A DNA stretch of 52,212 nucleotides from positions 1 through 52,212 of the forward strand of contig JAFRQQ010000017.1 of the NCBI GenBank assembly GCA_017428525.1, read 5' to 3'. This DNA comes from Clostridia bacterium (GTDB lineage Bacteria; Bacillota; Clostridia; Oscillospirales; Acutalibacteraceae). Within the stretch, counting starts at the first letter, position 1; the number at the start of each line of letters is the position of its first letter. Below are positions 1 to 10,600 of the stretch, piece by piece. Under the pieces are notes generated by a model, which saw only the letters and a program-made list of their open reading frames with translations, was not told the origin of the DNA and searched no databases. The translations under genes and the position numbers were made by a program.

Positions 1-2518
1 CAACAGCGGTATCCGTGGATTTTGACCAGCCAAGGAATGTATAACCTTCCTTCGAGGGAGCAATGAGCATCTGGAAAGGTTCTCCATGCTCAACTTTAGC
101 TTGCAGATACTCGCTTCCATCAACGATTAATCGAAGGGTGTATAAATTTTTCGTAAAGCTACCGCGGAAGGTCAGCGGCTTTGCGGGCATGGCGGCAGGG
201 ATCTCCGCATCCCAGCCGGAGAAGGTATAGCCGGCTTTTTCAGGCGTCGGCGCTGTGACCGGTTCGCCGAACAGGACGGAATCCTTCTGATACGCCGCGC
301 CGTCGACGATCCAGGTGACGGCATAGCTGTTCGCCTTGAACACCGCGGTGAAGGTCAGATCCTCGGCGGGCATCGTCGCAGGTACCTTCGGCGTCCAGCC
401 GTCAAACGTATAGCCCTCTTTCTGAGGGATGCGCGGCTGCCAGACGGGATTGCCGTAAGGGATTGGGCCGCTGCCGATGCTCTGCCCGTCCACGAGATAG
501 GTCACGGTGTATTCGATGGGCGTGTAGACCGCCTCGATCGTGATGTCGTGCGCGGGGAGGGTATAGGTCGGCCAGACGCCGGCATGCCCTTCCTTCTTGG
601 GCACGTCGGGCAGTGTGATGGATTTCTGCCCGTAAACAAACGGGATCTTCGCGATGGCTGCGCCGTCCGCGATGATCGTGGCGTAGTAGGTATTTTGCGT
701 GTAGACGGCCACGATCGTCAGATCGTCGGTCCCGAGCGTGAACGGTTGCCAGACGCCGGTGTAGCCGGTTTTCTCCGGCACGGCGGGCGGGGTGATGCTT
801 TCCGTCAGCACGGTGAACGGGATCGCTTCGCCCACCTGTGCGCCGTCGGCCATAAAGGTGGCGTAATAAGTAATCGGCTTGTAGATCGCTTCAATTGTGA
901 TGTCCTGCTCGTTGAGAATATACGGCGACCAGCTGCCGGTGTAGCCGGGCTTTTCCGGCACGTCGGGCAGGCGAATGGATTCCTGCGTCGCGGTGAAGGT
1001 TTCTGTTGCGTAGACTATTCCGTCGACAAGGAAAGTGGCGGTGAAGGTTTCGTTGAGGTAGTGTATGTGTGCATGAAGCAAAAACCAATTTCCGCCGCAA
1101 ATAATGATTTTTTCCCATTCGACTTTAGTCCCTTGATAATAAACATCTTTCAGCTCGGTACAGCCTGAGAATGCATCATCTCCGATGCTCGTGACACTGT
1201 TCGGGATTGTGACGCTTGTCAGTCCAGTGCAGTCATAGAAAGTATAACCGCTGATGCTGGCGATGCCGTTCTCGATTATGGCGCTTGATAGCCCGGCGCA
1301 GTCGGAAAAGGCATAATTGCCGATGCCCGTAACGCTGTCCGGGATCGTGACGCTTGTTAGCCCGGTGCAACCGGAAAAAGCATAATTGCCGATGCTCGTT
1401 ACGCTGTCTGGGATCGCAACACTCGTCAATCCGGTGCAGTCACAGAAAGCATAATCACCAATTCTTGTGACAATTCCATTGTTGGGAATGATGCAGTTCT
1501 TGCACCCAATAAACAATGTATTGCTAGCTGTTTTGATCAAACAATTTCCTTCGCTAAGGAACACAGGATTCTCTTCAGCAACTGTGATTATTGATAAGTT
1601 TGGGCATCCAGAGAGTATGTCTTTGCCAATAGTCATAACATTACAGCCAATATCAATACTAATTAACCCTGTGCAATTGCGGAACACCTCAGAACCAATG
1701 TTAATAACAGAATCAGGGATTGAAAAACTCTTTAATTCTGAACACCCCATAAAGCATCTATTGCTAATACTAGTGATTCCATTTAGATTGTCGACTCTTT
1801 CCAATCCAGAGCAATATAAAAATGCTCCTGTGCCTATACTTGTGATATTGTTGGATACAGAAATGCTTTTTAATCCGCTGCAATGATAGAACGCTTCGGC
1901 TTCAATTGTAGTAACACTGTCGGGTATAGTAATGCTTGTCAAACCCGTACACTCGCAAAACACATGGTATTTAATACAGGTCAAACTATTTGGAAGAGTA
2001 ACATCCGTGAGACCTGTACATGAAAAGAATGCTTCATTACCAATACTTGTAACATTGTTTGGAATATTAACACTTGTAAGACCACTGCAGAAGCAAAAAG
2101 AATGATCACCCAAACTTTTAATGCTTTCGGGAATTGTGATATTCCTTAATCCTGTGCAGCCATAAAAAGCATAGTTACCAATACTCGTCACTCCGGGTTC
2201 AATTATAAGAGTACTCATGGCCTCATAATATAGTTTCCAAGGAGCTGTGGTAAGAACCATAGAATTTAAAAAAGTGGCTTCAAAAGAATTCATCGATCCT
2301 GTTCCGCTGATGGTGAGAGTGGTAGTTTTTGTGTCAAAACTCCACGTCAAATTAGGACCGCAAACCCCACTCGTGGGGCTTTCTGCTCGTGCTTTCGAAA
2401 CAATTAATGCGGACAGGGTCGGAAATTCAAACCCTGCCAAGCTACCGAGCGGCGTGGCGCTGATCAACAGAACAAAGCAAAGCAAAGAAGCAATTACTCG
2501 ACGCACTATACTATTCAT
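1..2518 (-). CDS. BspA-type leucine-rich-repeat surface protein, 3' part missing
   Basis: The reading frame is open from ATG at 2518 to the left edge (about 839 residues, no stop), so the protein is cut off by the window. Residues 1-30 are a secretion signal. Residues about 95-475 are BspA/LRR_5-type repeats of 23 residues (pattern G-x-x-AF-x-x-C-x-x-L-x-S-x-x-IP-x-S-V), closed by a typical end segment (VYYQGTKVEW). Residues about 485 to the edge are InlB/Listeria-Bacteroides-like repeats (x-VDG-x with GYT-x-x-GW). It is probably an exported adhesin-like protein; ligand unknown. Base use changes inside the gene: the first half of the repeats is AT-rich, the rest GC-rich. A good sigma-A promoter lies upstream, and an XRE-sigma cassette is divergent. 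Whether it ends in the C-terminal domain of its neighbours cannot be seen. Confidence 0.85.
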   Translation of the reverse strand, partial: MNSIVRRVIASLLCFVLLISATPLGSLAGFEFPTLSALIVSKARAESPTSGVCGPNLTWSFDTKTTTLTISGTGSMNSFEATFLNSMVLTTAPWKLYYEAMSTLIIEPGVTSIGNYAFYGCTGLRNITIPESIKSLGDHSFCFCSGLTSVNIPNNVTSIGNEAFFSCTGLTDVTLPNSLTCIKYHVFCECTGLTSITIPDSVTTIEAEAFYHCSGLKSISVSNNITSIGTGAFLYCSGLERVDNLNGITSISNRCFMGCSELKSFSIPDSVINIGSEVFRNCTGLISIDIGCNVMTIGKDILSGCPNLSIITVAEENPVFLSEGNCLIKTASNTLFIGCKNCIIPNNGIVTRIGDYAFCDCTGLTSVAIPDSVTSIGNYAFSGCTGLTSVTIPDSVTGIGNYAFSDCAGLSSAIIENGIASISGYTFYDCTGLTSVTIPNSVTSIGDDAFSGCTELKDVYYQGTKVEWEKIIICGGNWFLLHAHIHYLNETFTATFLVDGIVYATETFTATQESIRLPDVPEKPGYTGSWSPYILNEQDITIEAIYKPITYYATFMADGAQVGEAIPFTVLTESITPPAVPEKTGYTGVWQPFTLGTDDLTIVAVYTQNTYYATIIADGAAIAKIPFVYGQKSITLPDVPKKEGHAGVWPTYTLPAHDITIEAVYTPIEYTVTYLVDGQSIGSGPIPYGNPVWQPRIPQKEGYTFDGWTPKVPATMPAEDLTFTAVFKANSYAVTWIVDGAAYQKDSVLFGEPVTAPTPEKAGYTFSGWDAEIPAAMPAKPLTFRGSFTKNLYTLRLIVDGSEYLQAKVEHGEPFQMLIAPSKEGYTFLGWSKSTDTAV
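1311..1517 (-). repeat. 69-base tandem leucine-rich-repeat units
   Basis: Consecutive units begin at 1311, 1380 and 1449, exactly 69 bases (23 residues) apart, and each starts GCATAAT on the plus strand. Neighbouring units are nearly identical in this GC-rich stretch, whereas units further upstream in the gene differ strongly in nucleotide sequence. Confidence 0.75.
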
Positions 2519-2579
2519 GTCGGCTCTCCATTCTGAAAAATGATGAGGTATTCAATGTGACTCCTCTGTTATCATTTTA

Positions 2580-2608
2580 ATTGTAACATACAATTACATA
2601 GAATGCAA
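2580..2608 (-). promoter_or_regulatory. promoter of the leucine-rich-repeat protein
   Basis: On the minus strand TTGCAT (2608-2603), a 17-base spacer and TACAAT (2585-2580) form a sigma-A-like promoter about 60 bases before the ATG at 2518. Gap 2519-2820 otherwise holds only the divergent cassette promoter. Confidence 0.6.
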
Positions 2609-2771
2609 GGAATTACCGTGCATCAATTTACAGGCTTATTCCTCTTTTCCAATCGGCAATTGTGTTGTCTTTCTTCTCCCCTCCACTAAACTATTATACT
2701 GAAAAACCGTAATTCTTCGCCTATATCCCAGAATTGACACTTTTTCGGGCGAAAAAAGGGCACAAAAGCGC

Positions 2772-2800
2772 TTGACAAGCGAACATTTGTTTGTTATAAT
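2772..2800 (+). promoter_or_regulatory. promoter of XRE-sigma cassette 1
   Basis: TTGACA at 2772-2777, 17-base spacer, TATAAT at 2795-2800: a consensus sigma-A promoter just before the XRE gene. The homologous place in copy 2 has lost five bases of spacer. Confidence 0.8.
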
Positions 2801-2820
2801 CCTTCTGCAAAGTAAAGTGT

Positions 2821-3084
2821 GTGAAACGGAGGGGTTGTTTGAACCGGACGGAATATTTGCCCGCCACCTTCGGCGAACGGGTGCGGGAGCTTCGAAAGCA
2901 GCAAAAACTGACAATGGACGACCTGGCATCCGTCACCGGCGTGAGCAAAAGCACCATCGGCCGGATCGAGAAAGGCGCGTCCGTTTCCACGGAATACGCG
3001 CTGCTGTTATCCGATTTCTTCGGCGTTTCACTGGATTTCCTGTTCGGCAGAACGAACCATCCAACGAAAGGGGCTGACAGTTGA
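2821..3084 (+). CDS. small XRE-family DNA-binding regulator, copy 1
   Basis: An 87-residue protein that is almost entirely one Cro/C1-type helix-turn-helix domain (about residues 14-75): FGERVRELRKQQ, then LTMDDLAS, then the recognition region GVSKSTIGRIEKG, then a region ending SLDFLFGR. It should bind DNA as a dimer and may control its own cassette or the divergent surface protein; neither is shown. GTG 2821 is chosen because it matches the ATG of copy 2; TTG at 2839, six bases after GGAGG (2828-2832), is a strong alternative. The stop overlaps the start of the sigma gene by four bases (TTGA), suggesting translational coupling. It differs from copy 2 at 7 of 87 positions. Confidence 0.85.
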   Translation: MKRRGCLNRTEYLPATFGERVRELRKQQKLTMDDLASVTGVSKSTIGRIEKGASVSTEYALLLSDFFGVSLDFLFGRTNHPTKGADS

Positions 3085-3776
3085 AATCAAAAACAATGAA
3101 GAGCTGGGTAATTCTGGCAGCCGCCGGCGACCGCGACGCAATGAATACGCTCTACAACCAGAACGCAGGATTTGTCAAGGAAATCGCCCGCGAGGCGCAC
3201 AAGCTCTGCGGCGATCCCGCCGGGACAAATTATTATGAGATGTATCAGGAAGCCGGCATCGCGTTTGTGGAAGCCGTCTACAGCTTTGATCCGGAGAAGG
3301 GCTTCCGCTTTCTGACCTATGCGGGCAGGTGCATCCGGAATCGCGTGATCGACTGGCTGCGCGGGGAATCGGAAGGCAAATCTGACCTGTGCTACAACGA
3401 CAACATCGCAACGCGCAAGGTCAATGAAATTGATGAGAGCATCCGCACCTATTTCGGTTTCAGCGAACTCTCGCAGTCAGCGGAAACGATCTTTTTCCGG
3501 CAGTATTTTGCCGAAACGATCGAATTGGCGCTTGCAGCACTGACGCCGCGGCAAGCCCGCTATGTGGCATATCGTTTCGGCTTCGCCGAAGAAAAGGCGC
3601 ATTCCCGCGCCGCCTGCGCAAGACATTTCGGGATTTCTTACAAAGATGCGGAAAAGATAGAAACGGCGGCACTCGACGCCATGCGCGAAATCTGCCATCA
3701 GCGACTGGCGTATATTGAACGGTTGCAGAACCCGTCCGATTCTTCAAGGGTAAACTTCGCGGCAAGCCGCCCTTGA
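3081..3776 (+). CDS. sigma-70-like factor, copy 1
   Basis: A 231-residue RNA polymerase sigma-like protein. Region 2 is at about residues 10-95 (EAGIAFVEAVYSFDPEKGF followed by FLTYAGRCIRNRVIDWLR, the core-binding and -10 recognition helices). Region 4 is at about 160-215 (LTPRQARYV, then a helix-turn-helix ending in HFGISYKDAEKIE). There is no region 1.1 or 3, so it resembles short alternative factors. TTG 3081 overlaps the XRE stop and lies seven bases after AAAGGGG. Odd point: relative to copy 2 there is one extra G at about 3107-3109, so the first nine codons read KSKTMKSW instead of the EIKNNEEL frame kept in both copies. ATG 3096 is another possible start. Target promoters are unknown. 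Confidence 0.8.
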   Translation: MKSKTMKSWVILAAAGDRDAMNTLYNQNAGFVKEIAREAHKLCGDPAGTNYYEMYQEAGIAFVEAVYSFDPEKGFRFLTYAGRCIRNRVIDWLRGESEGKSDLCYNDNIATRKVNEIDESIRTYFGFSELSQSAETIFFRQYFAETIELALAALTPRQARYVAYRFGFAEEKAHSRAACARHFGISYKDAEKIETAALDAMREICHQRLAYIERLQNPSDSSRVNFAASRP

Positions 3777-3916
3777 CAAATCGTCCGGTTTCCGCCGTGG
3801 TGCAAATAAGGCCGCAATGGGCAGGTGTGCCATTGCAGCCGAGATACATTATGAAAAGAAAACGCTCAGACTGCAGTACTATTTTTATTATTTTTATGCT
3901 TTTTTTATTATATTCT

Positions 3917-4021
3917 CTGTCATTCCTGTCATGGAACGGCGAAATCCCTTGCGTATCAAGGGATCCGGCAATGACAGGGCGTTCCGTTTTCTCTGTCATT
4001 CGCCGTCATTCCTGTCATTGG
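3917..4021. repeat. TGTCATTCC-type intergenic repeats with hairpin
   Basis: CTGTCATTCCTGTCAT occurs at about 3917-3932 and near-copies at 3994-4021. Between them lies a perfect stem ATCCCTTG / CAAGGGAT (3944-3963) and an inverted AATGACAGG. No coding sequence is evident in gap 3777-4341. Confidence 0.5.
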
Positions 4022-4038
4022 AAGGCAGCGCACCGTAG

Positions 4039-4167
4039 GGCACACATACATGTGTGCCGACTGTGCCGCAGGCACAGGGTGCAGCGAAGCTATATCGCAC
4101 GGCGCAAAGCGACGTATATCGCAATTTGCGCAGCAAATTATTTCACGTTGCGCAGCAACATATCGCC
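4039..4167. repeat. array of mini-hairpins separated by TATATCGC spacers
   Basis: Small perfect inverted repeats follow one another: GGCACACA/TGTGTGCC (4039-4058), GTGCC/GGCAC (4063-4075), AATTTGC/GCAAATT (4123-4139) and GTTGC/GCAAC (4147-4159). They are separated by spacers TATATCGC (4091, 4115), ATTTCAC (4140) and ATATCGCC (4160). The same architecture with other spacers is seen at 45104-45430. Confidence 0.6.
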
Positions 4168-4285
4168 GCTCCATTCCGCACGTCCCGCGCGATCGGCACG
4201 GATGTATCCGTGCCCTGCACAACCCCTCAGGCGCTCTGCGCCGGCTCCTCTTGCACAGGGGAGCCAACGTAGCCGTCAACGGCAA

Positions 4286-4310
4286 AGCCGCCCGGATGAT
4301 CCGAGCGGCT
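4286..4310 (-). terminator. GC-rich terminator hairpin, shared family
   Basis: AGCCGCCCGGAT / ATCCGAGCGGCT form a 12-base stem with one mismatch just downstream of the minus-strand remnant ending at 4342. Near-copies follow the minus-strand genes ending at 28038 and 30495. Confidence 0.6.
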
Positions 4311-4341
4311 GTTTTGATTGCGTGTTGTCGATGAAAAGGCG

Positions 4342-4609
4342 TTATGCGTTGTTCTGCGTGAAATACGCGTCTGCGGCCTGGAAGTAGAGGGTCAGGGCTT
4401 TGGCGGCGTTGGCGAGGTTGTCGCTGACGGCGGGGTCGTTCGCCTCGTATTTCGTGAGGGCCTTGAAAACGCAGCTCAGCGCGGAACAGATCCAGGTGTT
4501 GACGACGGTTGTGCCGCCGACGATGGCAAAGTCGGTGATCAGACCGATTTCGGGATCGCTGCTCGTCCAGGTCCGCATGCCGTTCGTGCCGGGTGTTTCG
4601 ACCGTTGCG
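4342..4609 (-). pseudogene. remnant of the shared surface-protein C-terminal domain
   Basis: Reading minus from just after the stop of the 2574-residue gene, in a different frame, gives about 88 residues whose last 55 (VVNTWICSAL, KALTKYEANDPAVSD, LTLYFQAADAYFTQNNA) match the C-terminal end of the proteins at 12900, 30495 and 34484, best the one at 30495. ATG at 4578 is present but there is no convincing ribosome site or signal peptide. It is therefore probably the stump of a lost paralogue, or a tail separated from the preceding gene by a frameshift. The upstream gene ends in its own natural-looking tail, which favours the first view. Confidence 0.65.
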
Positions 4610-7600
4610 TTACAGCTTCATGATGATCTGACAGATAATATTGATGGCGATGCAGCCATAACGATTGATATAATAGAGCACCTTGTGGAAGATGCCGAGG
4701 AGCTTGTCGAAGAAGCCGTTTTCGTGGCCCTTGCCGCAGAGCGGACAATCCGCGGTACGCTGGTTCTCAATCGTCTTTTCCGTGTCGGCAACGACGGCGT
4801 CGGCATCCTTCTTGTTCTCTTCGAGGGACTTGGTGTCGTCGTATTCCATCGCGTCGATCTCGGCCTTGGCGTCCTCGATGATCTGCTGCGCGGCGCTGCT
4901 GTCGCCCTCTTTTGCGAGCGCGTCGAGCTCCGCTTTCTTCTCTTCTTTGTATTCCTCGAACGCCTCGCGGTCGGCGTATTCCTGCTCGGCGGCGGTCAGC
5001 ACGTCGAGGTTGTCGACCTTGGCCTTCTGTTCGTCAGTCAAGGCGTCGTAGGTCTCCCGTGCGGCGTCGATTTTCTCCTTGCTCTCGTCGGTGAGGGCAA
5101 CGTCGCCGATCGCGTCGATCGCGCGTTCCGCTGCGTCGGAGGCGCGTTGATCGGTCAGATCTTTGTCGAGCTGCGGCAGGTTCGCGGCGGTATCGACGGC
5201 CTGCTTGTTCTCCGCGAGCGGCTTGGTATCGTCATAGGTCATGGCGTTGACCGCGTCCTTCACAGCGTCGATCAGCGCGGAGCTTTCATCGCTGTCGTCG
5301 TCGAGCGCCTTGTCTTCGGCGGCGTTGATCACTTCATCCTTGTAGTCCTCGAACGCCTGACGGTCGTCGTATTCCTGCTCGGCGGCGGTCAGCACGTCGG
5401 GATTCTCGACCAGCGCTTGCTGTTCGGGCGTCAGCGCGTCATAAGCGGCGCGGGCGGCGTCGATCTTGCCCTTGCTCTCGTCGGTGAGCGCCACGTCGCC
5501 GATCTCGTCGATGAGCGCTTCCACCGCGTCGGCGGCACGCTGGTTATCCAGACCGGCCGTGAGCTGCTGCAGATTTGCGGCGTCGTCGACCGCCTGCTTG
5601 TTCTCGTCGAGCGACTTGCTTTCGTCATAGGCCAGATCGTCGACGGCTTTCTTCGCGTTTTCGATCAGGGCGGCGGATTGCGCGCTGTCGCCCGCCTGGC
5701 CGAGCGCGTCGGCGGCGGCTTTCACAGCATCCTTGTAATCCTCAAATGCCGCTTTGCTTTCAAGCAGCGCATAGTCGGCTTCCGCATCGGTCAGCGTGTC
5801 GATATTTTCAACGAGCGTCTTTTGCGTATCGGTCAGGTCGTCGTAAGCGGCTCTTGCCGCGTCGATCCTGCGCTTGCTCTCGTCGGTGTATTCGACCTCG
5901 CCGATGTCGCTGATGGCTTTTTCCGCCGCGTCGGCAGCGCGCTGATCGGCCAGGGCGGCGTCAAGCCCGGCCAGATTTGCGGCTGTGTCCACGGCCTGCT
6001 TATTTTCGTCAAGCGAGATGTTTTCATTATAGGTCACGTCGTCGATGGCTTTCTTCGCGGCGGTGATCAGCGCGGCAGCTTTTTCGCTGTCGCCCTCGAG
6101 CGCCTTGGCGTCGGCTTCCGCCTTCTTCGCTTCTTTGTAATCGTCAAACGATACTGCGTCCTCCAACTGCTGATACGCTTTGATCGCGTTCCTCAGCGTC
6201 ACCGCCGCATCATCGGACAACAGACCCAGTTGATCGGGTGTCAGGGCGTCGCGGGCGCCGACTGCATCGTCGATCTTCGCTTTGCATTCGGGCGTGTATT
6301 CGACCTCGCCGATGGCGTTGATCTTCGCTTCAACCGCGTCGGCGGCGCGCTGATCGGCCAGCGCGGCGTCGAGCGCGTCAAGGTCCGCGGCGGCGTCCGC
6401 GGCGGCGTAGTTATCCTCGAGCGAACGATCCGGATCATAGGTCACACCGTTGATCGCATCGACCGTGGCGGCGATCAGCGCGGCGGCTTTCTCGCTGTCG
6501 CCCGCAAGCGCCTTGCCGTTGGCCGCGCTGATCAGCGTTTCCTTGTAATCTTCAAGCGCTTTTGCACGGGCTTCATGCATCGTGCCTGGCTCGTATTTCT
6601 TAAAGCTGCTGTTGAAGGTCTGCGTGCCGAGCGTGACCTGCGCAGTATAGGGCGTATAAGCGTCGTCGTTCAGGGTCGCTTCCACGCGCGCGCCGGGCCG
6701 GCTTGCCACGCTGCCTTCGGCTTTTTCGGTGCAGTTGTTGCACTCTGCGGAGTAGGACGGATTGTGAACGTCATCCTCCCAGTTCCATACCGGCTCTTTC
6801 CATTCGTGCGCGCAGTTGAGCGTGACCCACAATTCCTGATCGCCAACAGTATAATTCGGATCGGTCTCGCCGTAATACGTGACGATGAATTTATAAATGC
6901 CGGGTTTCTTATAGAGATCTCCGAAGCACTCCGGGAACGACAGGACGTACCGGCCGTTTTCGAACTGGTTGGCATCGATCGAGGTCGTGCTGCTCTTATA
7001 CTCCGCATGCAGCACTTCGACCGACACGCCGTCCACGGCATCCAGCGGCTTGGTGATCGTGAGCTGGATCGCGGTCATTTCTTCATTTGCCGGCGTGTAT
7101 GTGACGTCGATCGCCGGCTTTCCCTTTTCGACCTTGAACGTGGTTTCCGCTTCGCTGCCGATATTGGCCGCATCGCCTCTGTAAACGACCTTGACCGTGT
7201 GATCCCCGGCAGTCAGGCCGGTGAGCGCGAGCGTTGCGACGTTGCCGCTCAGCGCGATCACCGGGTCGCCGGTTTGCGCGGCGACCGTATAATACGCTTT
7301 GCCGTCGACGGTGATCGTCACGCCGCCGGCAACGCCTGTGTCATTTCCGCCGGCGGGGACCTGCGTATCCGCGACGAACGTCGGATCCTTGTCGCCCGAC
7401 AGGGTGGCGGTGACGGTGACCGTGTCGCCGTATTCGATCACGTCTTCGGGCGTGACCGCGAGGGCGATCGAAGTCGCGTTGTTTTCCACGACCAGCGTCA
7501 GCGGGTCGGAGGTGGAGGCGTAGTAATACTGAGCGTCGCCGTTAAAGACGGCGGTGATCGTGTAAGTGTTCGCCTCCAGCGGAGGGATCGTATACTGCCC

Positions 7601-10600
7601 TACGCCGTTCTCAACGGTGATGGTCTGCATCTCCGCACCGTTGAGCAGCACGGAGACGTTGCCTGCGCTTCTGGGATCCACGCCGGCGTTTTCGGGGATC
7701 TCAATGGAAACGACCGCGGATTCGCCGACGCTGACGTGATCCTTTTCGAGCGCGATGGTGATATAGCTCTGATGCAGAGTGATGGTAAAGTCTCCCTGCG
7801 CGGTGCCTGCCGTATAATTGTAGCCGTTGTAGGCGGCGATCACTTGATACTCGCCCGCCGGAAGCTCCGCGGTGCTTGCCTTTGCGACGCCGTCCTCAAG
7901 GGGCACGTTTTCGATTTCCTTGACAACGACCGAACCGCCTTCCCGGATCGCAGAGATCGTGAAGGTGACCGTGCCCATCGCATCCAGGGGCAGTTCAGCT
8001 CGGAATTCGGCCGTTTCACCGACACGATAGTCGGCACATTCGAGAACAAACGATTTAAGTGCGGTCGGGTTTTCGACGTTGAGCTCGAATTCATCCACGG
8101 CGGGCTGGTGGAAGGCGTCTCCCAGATATTCGACCTTCACCGCGTGACTGCCCGCGCTCAGCCCGGCGACGCCGAAATGGGCCACGTTGGAAAACCCGCT
8201 CTTGGTCGCATACTGTTCGCCGTCGATATACAGGATCGCGCTGCCGTTTGCAAACAGGGTATCCACCGGCGGCTCAAGACCCATCCTTTCAAACGCCGCC
8301 TCATCGAAGAGGCTGGTTGAAATGTTAAACGGCATGCTGTCGAAGAGAATGCCTTCCGGAATGGCAGAGCTGATCTCGACCTCCAGCCCTTTGACTGAGA
8401 ACGCCGCGACGCCGACCGAGGGCGCGAAGAGATCATCGCGCACAAAGGTTTTTCCGGTTGGGGATTCGGCGTCATCGACGTATTCGCCGGAGTAGAAATT
8501 TACGGTCGCGATATAGAAATCGGGGGGCAGATCTGTCAGATCCACACTCGCTACGCCGTACGAGACGGCTCCTTCATACGTGTAGGTTTCCGTGCCGCTG
8601 CCCTCCACCGTGACGCTGACCATACCGTTCGCATCGTCAGAGACGGTGATCACGGCGACCGCCTTGCGGTTGTAGGTCACGTCATCAATGCAGATCACTA
8701 TACTCGGCGCAATCCGCGTATCAATCGCGGCGTCGTTTTTCAACTCCTTGAGCGTCATCACGGGGCGGATGCCGAGGCTCGTATTCGTGGTCTGCACGGC
8801 ATGGGCCGCCTTGCCGTCTGCGCCGACGTACCAGAGCGCATCGGAGGTTTCCGCCGCCGTGCGCAGCAGCCAGTCGGAGCTGCCGTCCGCAGAGACCCCG
8901 AGGCCCTGACACTTTGCGTAATCGCTGCCGCGCACGGGCTGCGTGAAGTCGTAGGCGTCGTTGCGCGCATCCTCAAGCGAAAGCAGGTAGACACTGTCCG
9001 TTGTGGACTGATAATCATAGATGGTTTCAGAGAGCGGGCGATCCTCATAGACCTTGCCCAGGCTGTTATCGAGCGTCGTTTCCGCAATGCCGTCGCGCTG
9101 CGCTTCGGTGAACGCCGTATACATAAAATCATGGTTGAGCCACGCGCGGATCGAAGAGCGCCGATAGTCGCTCGCATAATAATTCTGACCCATATTGCCC
9201 CAGACGAGCGGCGCGCCGTAGACGTCCGCGCCATCCGTCAGCGCAAATTCGTTGAACGGCTGGCTGTCGATGATCGTCTCACACATCACCAGCCCCGTGT
9301 CGGGATCGAGCACGCGCCAACGCAGCGGCTCATAGCGGAACCAATAGACGCCGCTTCCTGTGGGGTAGTGTGCGTCATCATAATATGACAGATATCCGTT
9401 TTCGTCCTGATAGGAATTGTTTAAATCGATCGTTAGGCGTGTGTCGCGCGGACGGCATCTCTCAATGTCGACCCTGCGGTATTTTGCGCCGTTGTAGAGC
9501 ATGTCACAGTAAAACATTTCACCCTGTAGGAATGGGATTTCTGAATCATCGTAGCTGGCATAGTAAATGTATACGTTTTCAGTGAGCCCCTCGTTGACAA
9601 AGGTCTCTTCCAGCGCGGCGATGGTGGCCGCATCCGTGACCCTGCTCTGCGGATAGCTGCCGTAGAGGATCACGTCATCCTCGTGGTAAGGCGCCACTTC
9701 GGTATCGTTCCGGATCTCGTTGAGCACCATCGCGGGCACGACGCCCTGATCCGTCGAGGAAACGTCTATGTTGTTGACAAAGCCGGTCGGATAGATGGTG
9801 TAGACGCGTTGTGTGCTGTACGCCGTGCGCAGATTCCAAAAGGCATGGACGTCATCTGCTGCGAAGCCGCCGTTATCGATATAATACAGGCCGCGGGCTT
9901 TCGCATAATCGCTGCCCTCGATGCGTTTTGCTTCATCCAGATTGACGACGAAGCCGTAACCGGGATTCATTGCGTCATCGTAAGAAAGCAGGAACACGCG
10001 GTCGACGGTTTCCGTGCTGTCGGGCAAGACAATATTCGCTTGTTCATTATAGCCGACTGTGCTGAGCGTCGTTTCCCTGATATTCGCCTGCTGCGCGGCG
10101 GTGAACGCCGTCTGGTAAAAATCCTGATTGAGCCAGGCGCGCAGCTCGGAATGCGCCCAATCCGTCGCATACGCCGATCCGCCGGCGTCGCCGTAAAACT
10201 GATCGCCGATCTTCGTAATGAAATTCTGGAACGCGCGGGAATCCAGCACGGTGTCGCACATCACCAGCCCCGCGGCGGGATCGAGCACGCGCCATGCGAT
10301 CGGTTCATATTTGAAGTAATAGACCGTATTCGGCGCATAGCCGTTCGACGGTTGATTGGAATAGTCTTCTTTGCGGATCTGGCACGACATAAACGGGCGA
10401 TACTCCGTGAAGCGGATCGCGCGGTACTGCACGCCATCCTGAACGAAATCGGCATACTGGAAGAAATCGCCGGGCGCCATCGTCGTGCCGGCAATATAGT
10501 AGCCCGAATAATCATCACTGTCGCCGCTGTAATCGCCGAAGCTCTTCCACGCGGCGGCGTCGGCGGCGGCCTTGAGCGCGTCGGTCTCGGCGACCTCGCT

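Larger units (their letters stand above)
2673..3745 (+). repeat. XRE-sigma cassette, duplicated segment copy 1
   Basis: About 1.07 kb, from the CTCCCCTC motif before the promoter to the end of the sigma gene, is repeated with scattered substitutions at about 15262-16325. Homology begins roughly 150 bases upstream of the first gene and fades near the sigma C-terminus. No terminal inverted repeat or transposase is visible. Confidence 0.85.

Noticed and set aside
1311..1517. Regular 69-base repeats resembling a tandem array
   Set aside because: They encode leucine-rich repeats in frame; not a separate element.
3081..3105. Programmed -1 slippage site at the XRE/sigma junction
   Set aside because: The A run is five bases in copy 1 and four in copy 2, so no X-XXY-YYZ heptamer exists and no downstream stem is obvious.
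4400..8320. Open frame of 1306 codons on the plus strand
   Set aside because: It is antisense to the giant surface protein, a by-product of GC-rich repetitive codons. It has no ribosome site or recognisable domain.
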